DNA of 64,000 nucleotides from Rhynchopus euleeides (Eukaryota; Euglenozoa; Diplonemea; Diplonemida; Diplonemidae): NCBI GenBank assembly GCA_963210315.1, contig OY723252.1, positions 1,116,001 through 1,180,000 on the forward strand, written 5' to 3'. This document shows, one piece after another, positions 42,062 to 52,668 of this stretch. The notes under the pieces were generated by a model. That model saw nothing but the letters and a program-made list of their open reading frames with translations, ran no database searches and was not told the DNA's origin. A program made the translations under genes and the position numbers. Position 1 is the first letter of the stretch, and each line of letters opens with the position of its first letter.

Positions 42062-42834
42062 GGGGGTCTTCGCTCCGGGTCAATTTGGGTCAACTTGGGT
42101 CAATTTGGGTCACCCTGGGGTTTTTCACCTTAGGAAAATGGGGGGCTTCGCTCCGGGTCAATCTGGGTCAGCTTGGGTCAGTGACCCGGAGCGAAGCCCC
42201 CCCCCTTAGGTGACCAAAAATAGGTGAAAATTTTTGCCTATTTTCCCTTGTGTCAAACTTGGAGTCTGACCCAAAAATCGGAATCTGTGACCCATGGTTT
42301 ATATGGGCAAACCTGAAAATTTCCGACTTTTTCCTCAATTTTTCCCACTTCCTGGCCATACCTTTCCCGACCCAAAATCAAACAAATGCAGCGGAAAATG
42401 GCCAAAAATAGGCCAAAAAACCCCAATTTTTTTCCTATGGGAACGAACATGGGGGTCTTCGCTCCGGGTCAATTTGGGTCAACTTGGGTCAATTTGGGTC
42501 ACCCTGGGGTTTTTCACCTTAGGAAAATGGGGGGCTTCGCTCCGGGTCAATCTGGGTCAGCTTGGGTCAGTGACCCGGAGCGAAGCCCCCCCCCTTAGGT
42601 GACCAAAAATAGGTGAAAATTTTTGCCTATTTTCCCTTGTGTCAAACTTGGAGTCTGACCCAAAAATCGGAATCTGTGACCCATGGTTTATATGGGCAAA
42701 CCTGAAAATTTCCGACTTTTTCCTCAATTTTTCCCACTTCCTGGCCATACCTTTCCCGACCCAAAATCAAACAAATGCAGCGGAAAATGGCCAAAAATAG
42801 GCCAAAAAACCCCAAATTTTTTTCCGGGGGGCTT
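42062..42834. repeat. 389-bp tandem duplication with TTGGGTCAA submotifs
   Basis: GGGGGTCTTCGCTCCGGGTC begins at 42062 and again at 42451. Each unit has four short TTGGGTCA(A/C) repeats and a hairpin formed by GGGGGCTTCGCTCCGGGTC and GACCCGGAGCGAAGCCCCC. Confidence 0.88.
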
Positions 42835-43823
42835 CGCCCCCCGGACCCCCCTTGCGTGGGGGGGGCTTCGCCCCCCACGCCACACGCACCTCCCGGCCGG
42901 TGGCCGGTTCGGTCGTCGTCGGCTGCGCTCAAAGGGCGTGCGGTAGCCGACGCCCTTTTGTGCTCGCCTCCTCCTCCCACACTTCAGCGTGTCGTTTCAG
43001 GTGACTCCGTGTTCCTGCTTTGTTCTTCTGTCGACTGGGACGGGCCAGTCCTCGTGGGTTGCCGCCCGGTGTGTCCTCCCCTGGGACCCCCTCCTCCTCC
43101 CACCACTTGCATCTGGTTCAGCTTCAGTGAGAGCTGAGCGGGAGCCATACTTGCTCTCTTGGACCAATTGTCCGCAGTCCTGCATCATGACGAGTTAGGT
43201 ATTGCCCAGTCGCAGCCATCCCCCGTCCCAGGTGTTCTGCCGTGGGCCAGCTCACCATCTGCAGGTCACCCCGTCACACACCAGTGGGCAGGCCCTGTAA
43301 ACGAAATCGATGTGACTGCTCTTGCCGCAGGGCAACGGATGTGGGCCTGCATTGCATCCTGTTGCCGCTCAGTTCTGTTCCCACCGGAGCTTCTTCTTGC
43401 GCCGCAGATCGAACAGCCTTTCGTGTGGTCGGCGCCGATCTTGTATAGAACGTAGGCAGTAGGCTGCTGTGGGTGACCTGCAGGTTACCCGTCCCTTTCG
43501 TGTAGGCAGCGCGAGAGGTGCGATGTTTTTGTGGGAGCACGGCAGCTGCCCCACACTCCATGCTGCTCTCTTGTCTGCTGTTTATGTTGAACAAGGTCTG
43601 GCTGCCAGTGATCTCGCTGGGGGTCGGGCAAACCAAAAAAGAGGTCGGGCACAGGGTGGCCGAGCTCGCGAGAAAAAAAGTGCAGCCCAACCCCGCCCCG
43701 ACTTCCCGTGGTATGATGCAAACAGGATCGAATGCACGGCCACAGAACATTTTCACCCAATTCGAGAGGCACCGGATGTTGCTGCCTTTGGTCGTCCTGC
43801 TGGATCAAAAATCAGGAATCCAG

Positions 43824-43857
43824 CCCCCCAGCCGCCGGAGGCCACGGTAGTGAACAT
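43824..43857 (-). repeat. Dispersed GC-rich repeat, partial copy 8, inside family G copy II
   Basis: CCCCCCAGCCGCCGGAGGCC followed by ACGGTAGTGAACATC. The CCCCCCAGACCCCC half is missing. Confidence 0.75.
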
Positions 43858-46076
43858 CCTGAAAGTCTTCGAAGGCTAGTCCCCACACCGGTTGGTGCTG
43901 TTGCACATTCCAGGCGGGGATGGTCCTTCGCTTGGGGCATGATGAGGTGCGCTTCGATGAACACCATCAAGCCCCCAGCATGCCGTTGGGTTTTCATACG
44001 CTGCGGCGCATGAAAACTCGGCCACAAGGCCGAACCCAAAAGCCCCAAAATCTGACCCGGGAGGTAGGGCCGAGGGTAGGGCCATGCCACCCCTGGCGGC
44101 CCACCCTCCCAAACAATTACAGAAAAAGGGAGGTGGGGCCGCGGCCCCCTGCCAGCCCTGGCACGGGATCACTGCTGGCGGGTAGTTCAGGCTCGTGGCC
44201 CTCCTCGTTCCGATAGCCCCTCGGACATCCAAATGATTCACGTGCAGCAGCCCATGCGCAGAGAACGGTGTGCCGTCTTGTACAGCAACTGTTGGACAAC
44301 TGTTGAAATCGTTTTTCACCAAAAAAAAAATCACTCTGCGGGCCAAGTCGAAGATTTTTCTGGGGACTTTTGGTGTCCCCAATTTTTCAATTTTCGAAAA
44401 ATAAGCTCACTTTGCTAAACTGGACCCAACTCCCCACACTCTTTTTTCCCGACTTTTTCACGGGTTTTTTCCGGTTTTTTTTGGTTTTTTTTGGCGGATG
44501 GAGCGAAGACCCCCAAAAAAATCGGATTTTTTCGGGGAGGGTCTCCGGTGGCCCCCCCTGGATTTCCTGTTTTTTCCCGATTTTTCCTGATTTTCGGATT
44601 TTGCTCGAAATTTGCCCTTGTGTCAACCAGTGGCAAAACTTTCGGAAAATCGGGAAAAATCAGGAAAATCCGGAGTACCGGACACCCTCCTAGGAAGGCG
44701 AAGGAAGGCAAAGCCGGGGGATCCACGTGTGCGTTAAACTTGTCCCACGTGCGCGTGTGCGGTAAACTTGTCCCACGCGCCCCGGTGAAAAACACGTAAC
44801 ACGGTTGCCGCCCACAGTTTCTTCTGGCCACGCGGCGCGCTTCATGAGCGCCGCGTGCAGCCTGACTGGTCTTAGCGGCCTAAGCGAAACACCGGGTCTC
44901 CAGAGGGATACATCCAGCCTACACGCAATGCGCTACCTTAAGCCAAAGCGTGCAGCGTAGCTTACCTCAACGGTCTGTTCGCAAAGGCCCCCAGGGTTCA
45001 CCACGTGGAGGTGCCAGCCGTAGTCGCCAGGTCCGCTCCCCTGACAACCCATCACCCCTCGAGTGCTGCAAGGACAAGGTCTCGGTCGCAGCGCAGCGAC
45101 TCGTCTGCATATTGTAGCACGTCGCCGTTCCACATCACTGCCTCGCGTTGGAACTCTGTATCGTCACGCAGCTCAGGTGAGATCTCGGGGAAGGAGATGC
45201 GGCCCCAACGCAGCAAGGTCAGCACCACCTCCCTGTCGCCACGCAGCGCGTCAGGGATAGCACAACTCCCACCAGGCGTGAGAACAAGCTCATTGTCATT
45301 GCGCAGTGCCTCACTTGCGTACCTTAGACCCTGTGCTGCGATGACCACCTCCCTGTCGTTGCGGAGGGACTCACAGGCGTACTGGAGTGCATAGCTAGTT
45401 TCCTGCACAGCTGCCATGACGACCTCCCTGTCGGCCTGCAGAGCTACATCGACATACTTGAGTGCATAGCCACAGCGCTGCACAAGAGTGAGGACGAACG
45501 GCTTGTTGCTGAGGAGTGCAGCAGATGCGTGACTGATGGCATTGTGACCACGAGTGCTTGCCACCAGCACCACGTCCTCGTCAGCTCGCAGGTCTTCGGA
45601 AGCATGTTGAAGCGCAGACCCGCCCGTGTGCACAGCTGCAGTGACGGTGTCTTTGTCACTGCGGAATGACTCATCCAGGTGCTCCAGCGCATCCCCGTCA
45701 CACGCCACCATCGCAAGCGCCACGTCACGCAGACGCCGTGCCCAAACAGGGATCGTTGTCATGGCAAATGTCCACCAGCCGTCTACGTTTCCAGTCTTGT
45801 GCTTCTGCAGCGCCTGCACGAAGCGAGCACCCGACAAGGCGACGTGGATGGAGCAACCCTGCGACACACCTGCGGCACCGGACAGAGGGGTGCTGTCGTG
45901 GAGCACGTGCCCATCCACCGCCAGCTCCACGTCCTCGGCAAGCACGTCTGCAGGCGACCCGAGCACCACGTCGAGTGCCTTTGCTTTGAGATGCACCGGC
46001 GTGTCGTCCGCCCCGATGTGCACCGCATGCTGCTCCCCGCACAGCCTGTCCTGCAGGTACACCTCCATTGTCAAGA

Positions 46077-47831
46077 TCAGCTCTTCCCGTTTGACACCGT
46101 TGGCTGCGCGCCAAACCCGAGTGAACAAACCCAACGTGTTTTGCCTGACGAAGGTTGTGTGAATGTGCGCACAGCCATAGCAACAAGCCAAGGTAGATTG
46201 TCCTTGCCAACCCAAATCACTGCCCAACTCCTGTTCGCTGTGACAAGGCATGTGTTATCGTGAACAAGGATCCGAAGAGCTTCCAACGAACGCAGCAACT
46301 TGCGATACTTGCTCTCAGGTACAACCTCCTTGCGACCTCCCCACCCAGACGCACCAAACAGTGCTTCAACAGGTTGACCCTCAGGAGAGCAGGAGAGGGG
46401 GGTGACTGACCGAGACTGGCTGCAGAAAGAGGGACGCATTAAGTATCACTGCCGATACCATCCAGACTGGGGGTCTTCGCACTGTGTCACTCCTGTGACA
46501 ACCGATTCTGTGAAGCAGCACACAGCTGTACCTCGCCCTGTTGCTGCAGCAGAGTGAAGCCACCCCCCTAGATCGCATCCAGCATGCGTGTGTATGTTTG
46601 TAAATTATAGCCACGGCTTTCCGATTCAGCCTCGGGTCGGGCAAAACAGGCAACAGAGGCACACAGATGGCATGGCTTCGTCCAGACCCCCCCCATCCCC
46701 AAATGGCCTGCAGGCATTTTTCATTCAAGCCATTTTTTAGCAACATTCAGGGAACCAACACACATAACCCACCACATGGCAGAGGCCGAAGGGGTCTGGA
46801 GCAATTTGGACACCATATACACATAGGATAGGTGGGGAACGCTAACACGGCGAGGTCCATGCTGGATCAAAACGGTGCCTGTCTGACGGCACCTATTCTG
46901 TTGGAGCAGATCCCCGTTCTGCACTGTCGGTCGGAAGACCCTTCAAAAGTGCTGTTGTTTCGGGCACAGGGTGTATGGGACAGGCGATTTGACTTGCCCA
47001 CTGCGCTTGCAGAGCGCACCTCTACCTCATGTCAAACCCTCGTCTCGTTTGACACGATATCTGCTGACAGTCCCGACACTTCTGCACGCTAGAACGACAG
47101 GGAGCTGCCTCGGGGCTCACTGAGCATGCCCTCCTCTTGAGGCGCTGTCTCCTCTCTGCTGTGTGCTGCATCGCTCGTCAGGCCAGCACCAGACGGCTTG
47201 TATACGAACCCCGCCCTTCTCGTCACCAAGGCCTGCCGGGCTGTGGTGGTCGCTGTTCAGGTCAAGGCATGCGTCCGTAACCAACTCAGGAGGGAACCCG
47301 TCCAACCAGAGACACTCTCCTCTAGCAGCGTCACCCCTGGCTGTCTGCCCCGATCTGATCGCTCAGAAACTGCAGCATCGCATCGGCCTTCCGGTCGCCG
47401 AAGTATGGAATGCCTGCCTTCTTGTCTTTCAGGTATAGCTGTGGGGTGCAGCAGGGTGGTGTGGGTGTGGTGGGTGCATGTGCAGCAGGCGGGAATAATC
47501 ACATCACACAAACCGCTTGATGTGTCAGAGCAGTGGTGTGCCCTGTGGTTCTCTGGAGCCTGCTCCGCTGATTTGTGCCAGCGGGCACGTTGGCTACGTC
47601 GGGCTCACAAATACACAACACCGGTTGTCCCCCGAGTGGCACGCACACGTCAATCTTTTCAGAATCGTATCGACCACACCGAGCGCCTGCTCTTGGCATG
47701 AGTCCCACTGCCGCGACGAGGGGGTCCAAGTCACTGCACACACACACACGTTAATCTTTTTATAATAGTGTAGACACACGCCGAGCACTTGCTCTTGATG
47801 TGATATCCACTGCCGCACACGCGAGCTTTTA
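46077..47831. other. Intergenic segment with minisatellite-like repeats near the PDI-like gene
   Basis: No gene recognised. 46450-46580 duplicates 34400-34570. Between 47640 and 47880 three diverged units (CACACGT(C/T)AATCTTTT, GACCACACCGAGC, GCTCTTG, ATCCCACTGCCGC) repeat at about 75-100 bp, and a similar unit lies at 51815-51880. Confidence 0.6.
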
Positions 47832-48623
47832 TTATCGCACTGCAGAGCGCACTGTGAACCTGCCCTTGGTGTGATCTCCCCTGTACAACACACGGCCCGA
47901 ACATACAATAAGAGTCGGGTATGATGCAATTTCGTACTGCCTTCCGATCTCGTGGTGCTCTGCAGCGTCCAGCTTCGCGATGACGACGTCCGCATCCGCA
48001 ACCCGCTTCGCCAGCACCTCGTAGTCATACTCCATGGCACGGCAGTGGCCACACCATGGCGCGTAGAATTTGACAAAGACATGCTTTGTCTTGTCATGAA
48101 TGAGTTCATCCGCTGTGGCGGCCGTCAGAACTGTCACCTTGCCGGGCACAACCATGAGGCCCGGCTCCTCAGCCTTAGGAACAGCCGCGCCCGACGCGGC
48201 ACGGACAAAATCAAGGAGGGCCTCCAAGGAACGCTGGTGCCCTTTGAACCGGTGCACGCTACCATCCCCGCCGATCAGGGCGATGGTGGGGAACCCCGTC
48301 ACCTCGTAGCGCTCGCTGATGCTGCCGGTGCCGCGCTGCGTCACGTCGAATTTTGCAACGCGGATGGGCGATCCCTCAGCCTTCTGCAGGGTGTCGGCGA
48401 CTTCGGCCCACACCGGTGCCAGCTCCTGGCAGTGGGTGCACCACGGGGCGTAGAACTGAACCAGCCAGTCATTCTCGCGTGTCACGGTTGAGTCAAAATC
48501 GGCAACGCTGAGGTCAAGAACATTGGGCATCGGGTCGGACGGTGACACACCAGCCCCTTCATGTGCCGACACAGGCACAGGCAGGATCAGGAACAGGCCT
48601 GCAAGCAACGCAAGGCGGGCCAT
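47832..48623 (-). CDS. Protein disulfide isomerase-like protein, two thioredoxin domains
   Basis: The start at 48623 (MARLALLAGLFLILPVPVSA) gives a clear signal peptide, so the product should enter the ER. 263 residues contain two thioredoxin domains, with active sites CTHC at 62-65 (FYAPWCTHC) and CGHC at 191-194 (FYAPWCGHC), and cis-Pro loops in GFPTIAL and SYPTLIV. The family oxidises and isomerises disulfides in secreted proteins. The protein is shorter than classic four-domain PDI and lacks a visible KDEL-type tail. The end (SGRVLYRGDHTKGRF) may be genuine. Alternatively GTATGT after YPTLI is a donor with an acceptor 26 bp on, which would extend the frame into repeats. The second stop, TAATAA, overlaps an AATAAA. 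The upstream region holds the 210-bp dispersed repeat. This is one of two clear host-type genes. Confidence 0.9.
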   Translation of the reverse strand: MARLALLAGLFLILPVPVSAHEGAGVSPSDPMPNVLDLSVADFDSTVTRENDWLVQFYAPWCTHCQELAPVWAEVADTLQKAEGSPIRVAKFDVTQRGTGSISERYEVTGFPTIALIGGDGSVHRFKGHQRSLEALLDFVRAASGAAVPKAEEPGLMVVPGKVTVLTAATADELIHDKTKHVFVKFYAPWCGHCRAMEYDYEVLAKRVADADVVIAKLDAAEHHEIGRQYEIASYPTLIVCSGRVLYRGDHTKGRFTVRSAVR

Positions 48624-48765
48624 ATTAGCAGCGCAGCGAAGGGAAACACCGGATCCGTCCGCCCAACTCTGCCGCTGGATTTTGGGTAGCCCCTGGTGGG
48701 GTAGTGGTAGTGGAGGTAACCAATCACAGGGATCAGAAGAACAAAAAAAAACAGAAAAAAATCGT

Positions 48766-48978
48766 ACCCCTTTCGCTATAAGAGAAACACCTCTGCCCAG
48801 CAACTGCAAAAAAAAAGGCAGATCCGGGCTACTTTTTCGTTGAGCGCACACTCCTGTGTCAAAGGCTGTGTAAGCCCATGTGAAGTGGCATGAAGGTGAT
48901 CCTTATAAAGCTCCAGTCGTACGATTCCCTCCGTTACTTCGCGGCTTCGCTCCGCTTCGTCGCTCGTAACTGGTAAAA
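48766..48978 (-). repeat. 210-bp dispersed repeat upstream of the PDI-like gene
   Basis: The reverse complement matches 13873-14083 almost fully. It lies about 145 bp before the PDI-like start codon, so it could contribute promoter or 5' UTR sequence. Both copies keep GCTTTATAAGGATCACC; I see no proof of promoter function. Confidence 0.87.
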
Positions 48979-49084
48979 ACAAAAATCGCGCAGTGCACCC
49001 CCGCCCCCTCCCCCATGCCCATCCACTCCTCCACACGATATGCATGGCTGTGCCTGAGATCTGGTGCCCTCCAAGGCAGTGCGG

Positions 49085-49420
49085 GGGAAGGGGAGACGGG
49101 GGAGAGAGAGAGCGAGAGACGATGCCCCTTGTCTGCCGCGCCGCACAGAGGGCCACTCCTTCGGAAGCCAGGCAGCCGCCCAACCCAGCAAGCTTTCGGG
49201 GGGGGGAGAGAGGGAGAGAGAGAGAGAGAGAGACAGGGGGTGGGGGGGCTAGAGGCAGAAAGGCTAGAAGGCAAAAGGGGCAGCAGCCCAGCGCGTGAGG
49301 GGGGCATGTCCCGTTGCCCCCTGACTCTCTCTCTCTCTCCCCACACCCCTCCCTCCTGGGCGAAAGCTTGGCAGGGTGGCGGGGGGGAGGGCAATGGGGC
49401 AGACGGGGGTGGGGGTGGGG
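49085..49420. repeat. GA/CT microsatellites and G-rich tracts
   Basis: GGGAGAGAGAGAGAGAGAGA near 49205, CTCTCTCTCTCTC near 49325 and several G runs. No gene. Confidence 0.85.
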
Positions 49421-50167
49421 GGGCAGACGGCACTGATCAAAATCAAACTGGTCTGCTCAGATGGCAGAATAAAAATGCAAGAATGCCGGAGGGGGGGGGG
49501 GGGTGGGGGTGGGGAGTGGTGGCGTGGTGAGAGATGCTTTCTTTGAGACTCGGAGAGTTGTGCTACGCAACGCAGGAAGTGCAGCATTTTTTTTTGTTAG
49601 AACGCAGACCCCACTCTTTGTGTACACCACTCCCCGGTCTGATGAAGCGGTGTGAGTGGGGACGCACGATCCAGCTAAAGGCACGGAATTTTTCCCCAGT
49701 TGGCTACGCCGAACTAACATAACAAAAACATCCTTTTGCAGAACATCACCACGCTCCACAAACAGGCGTGTGGGGGTGGGGTGTTCTCGCAATCGACGAA
49801 TGACCTTCGGCTCTACTCTTCGTTTCTCTTTCAGATATGCACGGCTTTGCACAGATTTTTTTCTTTTGCATTCTTCTTCAGAGCGTTGAGCTCTGGTCTC
49901 CGGCAGGTTCACTCTCGGCGGGCGGCAGGGCAGGCTCGGGGTCGGAGGGAACACTGACTGGAACAGTCCAGTCCGGCAGCTCTGCCTCGGCCCAGGGCGG
50001 CAACGGCCCTGTCACGTTAATCTTCAACGCAGGAATCTGTAGGATGGGGCGTTTGTATAGGCTGTCGGCAGACAGACTGGCATGCAGCATGTCCCGAAGG
50101 AATCATGAGAAGGGAAATGCATAGTGATCTGTTCGCTCTGAGGAGGCCCTGTGTGGTGCCACGGGGG

Positions 50168-51409
50168 TCACTCATCAAGCTTCATGCCGGTCCGACTTCC
50201 TTTGTCGTTTTCCCTCGCGACAAAAAAATGCAAAAGCGCCTCACCGCTGCCTCCATATTTTCCGATTGGAACACAAACTGCATAAAACCGCCCGCAGCAC
50301 ACCTCATAATGCATCGCATGCAGGCAGATGTGCGACTCCGCCTTGGGCACCACACTGTGGTGCTCATTCCCCATCACAGAATCCACCCAACCGCACTTCC
50401 CACACCAGGGCCGGCGGAACCCCTCGGATATCCGCTTCAGCGTCCCGAGGTCGTCATCCTGATACACGGTCTGCCCCTCAAACCGCTTCTTCGCACCATA
50501 CCGCACATCGTTCACAATTGGCACCCCGAGGTGAGCCAGATGCGCCCGGATCTGATGGCGGAGTCCAGACACGGGGCTGGCCTCGACAATGCTCACACCC
50601 TCTGCCTCGTTGAAGTGGGCGAGGCGGAAATGAGTTGTCGCCGCCTTCGCGCCCGCCTCCATGGGCCTCACGACAGACCTGTCGAGCTTGGAGCAGAAAT
50701 AGAGGGGCTCGGTGCAAGACACGGGGCGGTCCGGAAACCGACCTTCCACCTTGGCGAGATACACTTTGCGGGCCCGACGCCCGGCAAGCTCCTGCAGGCC
50801 CAGGCGTGCCTGCTTGCCCCCCCTCGCGAGGAGGAGTATGCCGCTGACAGGCGAGTCGAGGCGGTGCAGCAGGTGCAGCTTCTGGGCCCCGACGTGTCGC
50901 GCCGTGATGTCGACTATATTGTTGAACCCGTTCTCCCCAGACACGCAGGGGATGCACGCAGGCTTGTTGATAATGACAAACCTTCCGTCGTCAACCAAGA
51001 CCTGTGGCGTCCCACCCCCGACCACTCTCTCGTGCATGTGGCTGACGATCTGCAGCCTGTCCTGCTTCTGCAGGATATGGTCGCACCCAACCACGCAAAA
51101 ATTTTCGGTGTATTTATCGACGTCATCGCGGCGGAGCTTGTGGCGCTTCAGCTTGACACGACCCCCTTCGATTGTGTCCCGCCAGTGCTTCCTGGATTCG
51201 TCGATGTCCTGCTCCCCGCGGTGTTTCCTGAACACATCAGCCAGGAGCTCCAGCACCGAGGTCCCAGCGTTCTTATCCCGCACCGCGTAGCTGTGGGTTG
51301 ACAGATGCGGGACAACGTAGCGCAGCCCATTCACGACGACAAAATCACCCTCTTTGTGTAGCGCCTTTTCTGCCTCCAGCGCATCTCGCTCCTTTTCAGT
51401 CTTGATCAT
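50168..51409 (-). CDS. RluA-family RNA pseudouridine synthase (PUS9/RPUSD2-like)
   Basis: The start at 51409 (MIKTEKERDA) is preferred over 51484, whose extra 25 residues pass through a proline/CCCCC tract. The product has 413 residues. The N-terminal part (VVVNGLRYVVPHLSTHSYAV, then VFRKHR...WRDTIEGGRVKL) matches the region preceding the catalytic domain in PUS9/RIB2-type eukaryotic synthases. The catalytic motif is HRLDSPVSGILLLA with Asp at 185. GLRHQIRAHLAHLGVPIVND is the conserved RluA motif. These enzymes isomerise uridine to pseudouridine in RNA; PUS9-type act on tRNA position 32, which I infer but cannot prove here. The tail (CGKCGWVDSVMG, then HAMHYE) is usual for this subgroup. The frame is intact and no introns are evident. 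Confidence 0.9.
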   Translation of the reverse strand: MIKTEKERDALEAEKALHKEGDFVVVNGLRYVVPHLSTHSYAVRDKNAGTSVLELLADVFRKHRGEQDIDESRKHWRDTIEGGRVKLKRHKLRRDDVDKYTENFCVVGCDHILQKQDRLQIVSHMHERVVGGGTPQVLVDDGRFVIINKPACIPCVSGENGFNNIVDITARHVGAQKLHLLHRLDSPVSGILLLARGGKQARLGLQELAGRRARKVYLAKVEGRFPDRPVSCTEPLYFCSKLDRSVVRPMEAGAKAATTHFRLAHFNEAEGVSIVEASPVSGLRHQIRAHLAHLGVPIVNDVRYGAKKRFEGQTVYQDDDLGTLKRISEGFRRPWCGKCGWVDSVMGNEHHSVVPKAESHICLHAMHYEVCCGRFYAVCVPIGKYGGSGEALLHFFVARENDKGSRTGMKLDE

Positions 51410-51904
51410 GGCGTGCCTGTGCCTGGCAAAAGGGGGGGGGGGGGGGAATGGTGTGGTGCATATGAGCTGACGGGGGGCCTTCACTCAGAGATGCAGAGAA
51501 GTGAGGAAGGGTGAACCGCCTCACAACACAACTGGCTGCAACGTGACACAGCTTCGACACACACCGGCACAGAGCGAAGTCCCCCCCGACGTCAAGGAGC
51601 ATTGGGAGATTTGATTGTCCGCCACCCGTGGGGGAGGGGAGGGGGGGTGGGGGGCGTGAGGAGGCTGTCTTTGCCTCTGGCAGAATTCTTAACCCCCCCC
51701 CCCTCCCCCTCCCTCCTCCACAAGGGTGGCGCATGTAAGGGGGGGGGGGGGAGGGGGGAGAGTGCCATCAGCTCTGCTAGTGCGTTCGCCCGCACGGCCA
51801 TATTTGGCACACACGCACGGTAATCTTTTTAGTTTCGTGCAGACACACACCGAGCAAGCTCTGGTGCTGCCTCCCTTGTCACATATACACCCCGCCTCCC
51901 TCCA

Positions 51905-51948
51905 GTGGTGTTAAAACCCGAGTTTAAACCCGGCCTAACAACACTGCA
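51905..51948. repeat. Minimal palindromic relic with CAGTG.TGTTA / CTAACAACACTG ends
   Basis: CAGTGGTGTTAAAACCCGAG and TTTAAACCCGG followed by CTAACAACACTG resemble fused ends of the large element at 53658-58780. It may be an internally deleted relative. Confidence 0.5.
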
Positions 51949-52480
51949 CCCCCCCCCCTCCCTGTTTCAATTCCTGAGCTCTGAACTGACGCGGAACTCA
52001 GCAAAATAAACAAAAATATAACATAGAAATCAGACCCGCTTCTGCAAAAAAAAATACACACAACACCCGCAGCAATCGAAAAGCCGATGGCTTGTTTGAA
52101 TATGCCGCAAGCAACACAACAGATGGGGATGAAGTGTCAGGCTGCATGCAGCAGCACTGCCGATGCGTGCGGGGGAGAGTGGGGGGAAGGGAATGTGGGT
52201 TCAATATATCTAGGGTGGGTGGTGGATGGAGGGGGGGGGGAGGGGGGAGAGGGGGGGAGGGGTTTGTTTTAGAAATAATCGCTTCGTACGCTTAGGGAGA
52301 GGGGGGGGGGACCCGAATGATTTGGTTGATTACTTTTCTTGCCAGTTCGGCATCGCGCCCACCCCCCCCCCCCCCACCCCACCCCCACTGTTTTCACCCG
52401 TGTGGAACATTTGCGGTGAACACTTTTCAGACCCCCCCCCCCCACCTCGCTGCAGGTTCAGCATTCGAAGACACATCACA

Positions 52481-52668
52481 GGGGGCCTTCGCTACCAGTC
52501 ACGGCTCGTCGTTTGCTGTGTTGAATTAGCGTGCATCGTACAGAAAGTTCATGAGAGACGAACGCACGAGAACTGACACGCTATCGCAACAGCTCGTCAG
52601 TCAGTGAGGGGAAGTGGGGCCGTTGCTCACTTCTTCTCACTCAGTCACACCTGGTAGCGAGGGCCCCC
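52481..52668. mobile_element. 188-bp MITE-like element
   Basis: GGGGGCCTTCGCTACCAG and CTGGTAGCGAGGGCCCCC are inverse with one mismatch. The interior (TTTGCTGTGTTGAATTAGCG, then GCATCGTACAGAA and GCACGAGAACTGACACGCTA) closely resembles 9685-9775 at the 3' side of LINE 2. Confidence 0.75.

Larger units (their letters stand above)
40871..44690. mobile_element. Family G TIR element, copy II (3,820 bp)
   Basis: Starts GGAGGGTGTCC and ends GGACACCCTCC, with TAG on both sides (40868-40870 and 44691-44693). The empty site survives at 39175-39190 in insertion 2 (AAAAGTAGGAAGGCGAAGG), which proves the boundaries. Subterminal GTGGGGAGTTGGGTCCAGTT (about 40959) is inverted near 44420. The interior holds one array-like unit (41880-42060), a 389-bp tandem pair, a GC-rich repeat copy and no transposase, so it is non-autonomous. 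Confidence 0.9.
40404..45057 (-). mobile_element. DUF4116-targeting element, insertion 3 (about 831 bp), split by a nested family G element
   Basis: Bounded by the 19-bp duplication CTCGAGTGCTGCAAGGACA (40385-40403 and 45058-45076). Removing the nested element 40871-44690 and one TAG leaves about 831 bp matching insertion 2 almost base for base, including GAG/GTAAGC at 44965 and the TATAAACAAAAATCAATA tail. Confidence 0.87.
37569..46068 (-). pseudogene. Second ubiquitin-like/DUF4116 gene copy, split into four pieces by three related insertions
   Basis: Four collinear pieces match the intact neighbour with few differences: 46068-45058 (ubiquitin-like part to LVLAALE), 40403-39548 (VLAALETRLDALEHAH to EVVLAAVT), 38715-38548 (VLAAVTSSGSALRFA to EVVLAAVR) and 37698-37569 (VLAAVRADPDAFIHAS to the stop, with six extra residues NKRRRC before T-stop). 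Adjoining pieces repeat 18-19 bp of the same sequence, so each gap is an insertion with target duplication. Each insertion would add G and an in-frame TGA directly after the break, so translation stops unless splicing removes it. The well-kept reading frame in all pieces suggests the damage is recent. The first piece is open for a further 61 codons upstream of 46068, but similarity to the intact copy begins at that ATG. Confidence 0.85.

Noticed and set aside
50105-51301. A 398-codon + strand frame
   Set aside because: Antisense shadow of the RluA-type gene, whose catalytic motifs are all on the - strand.
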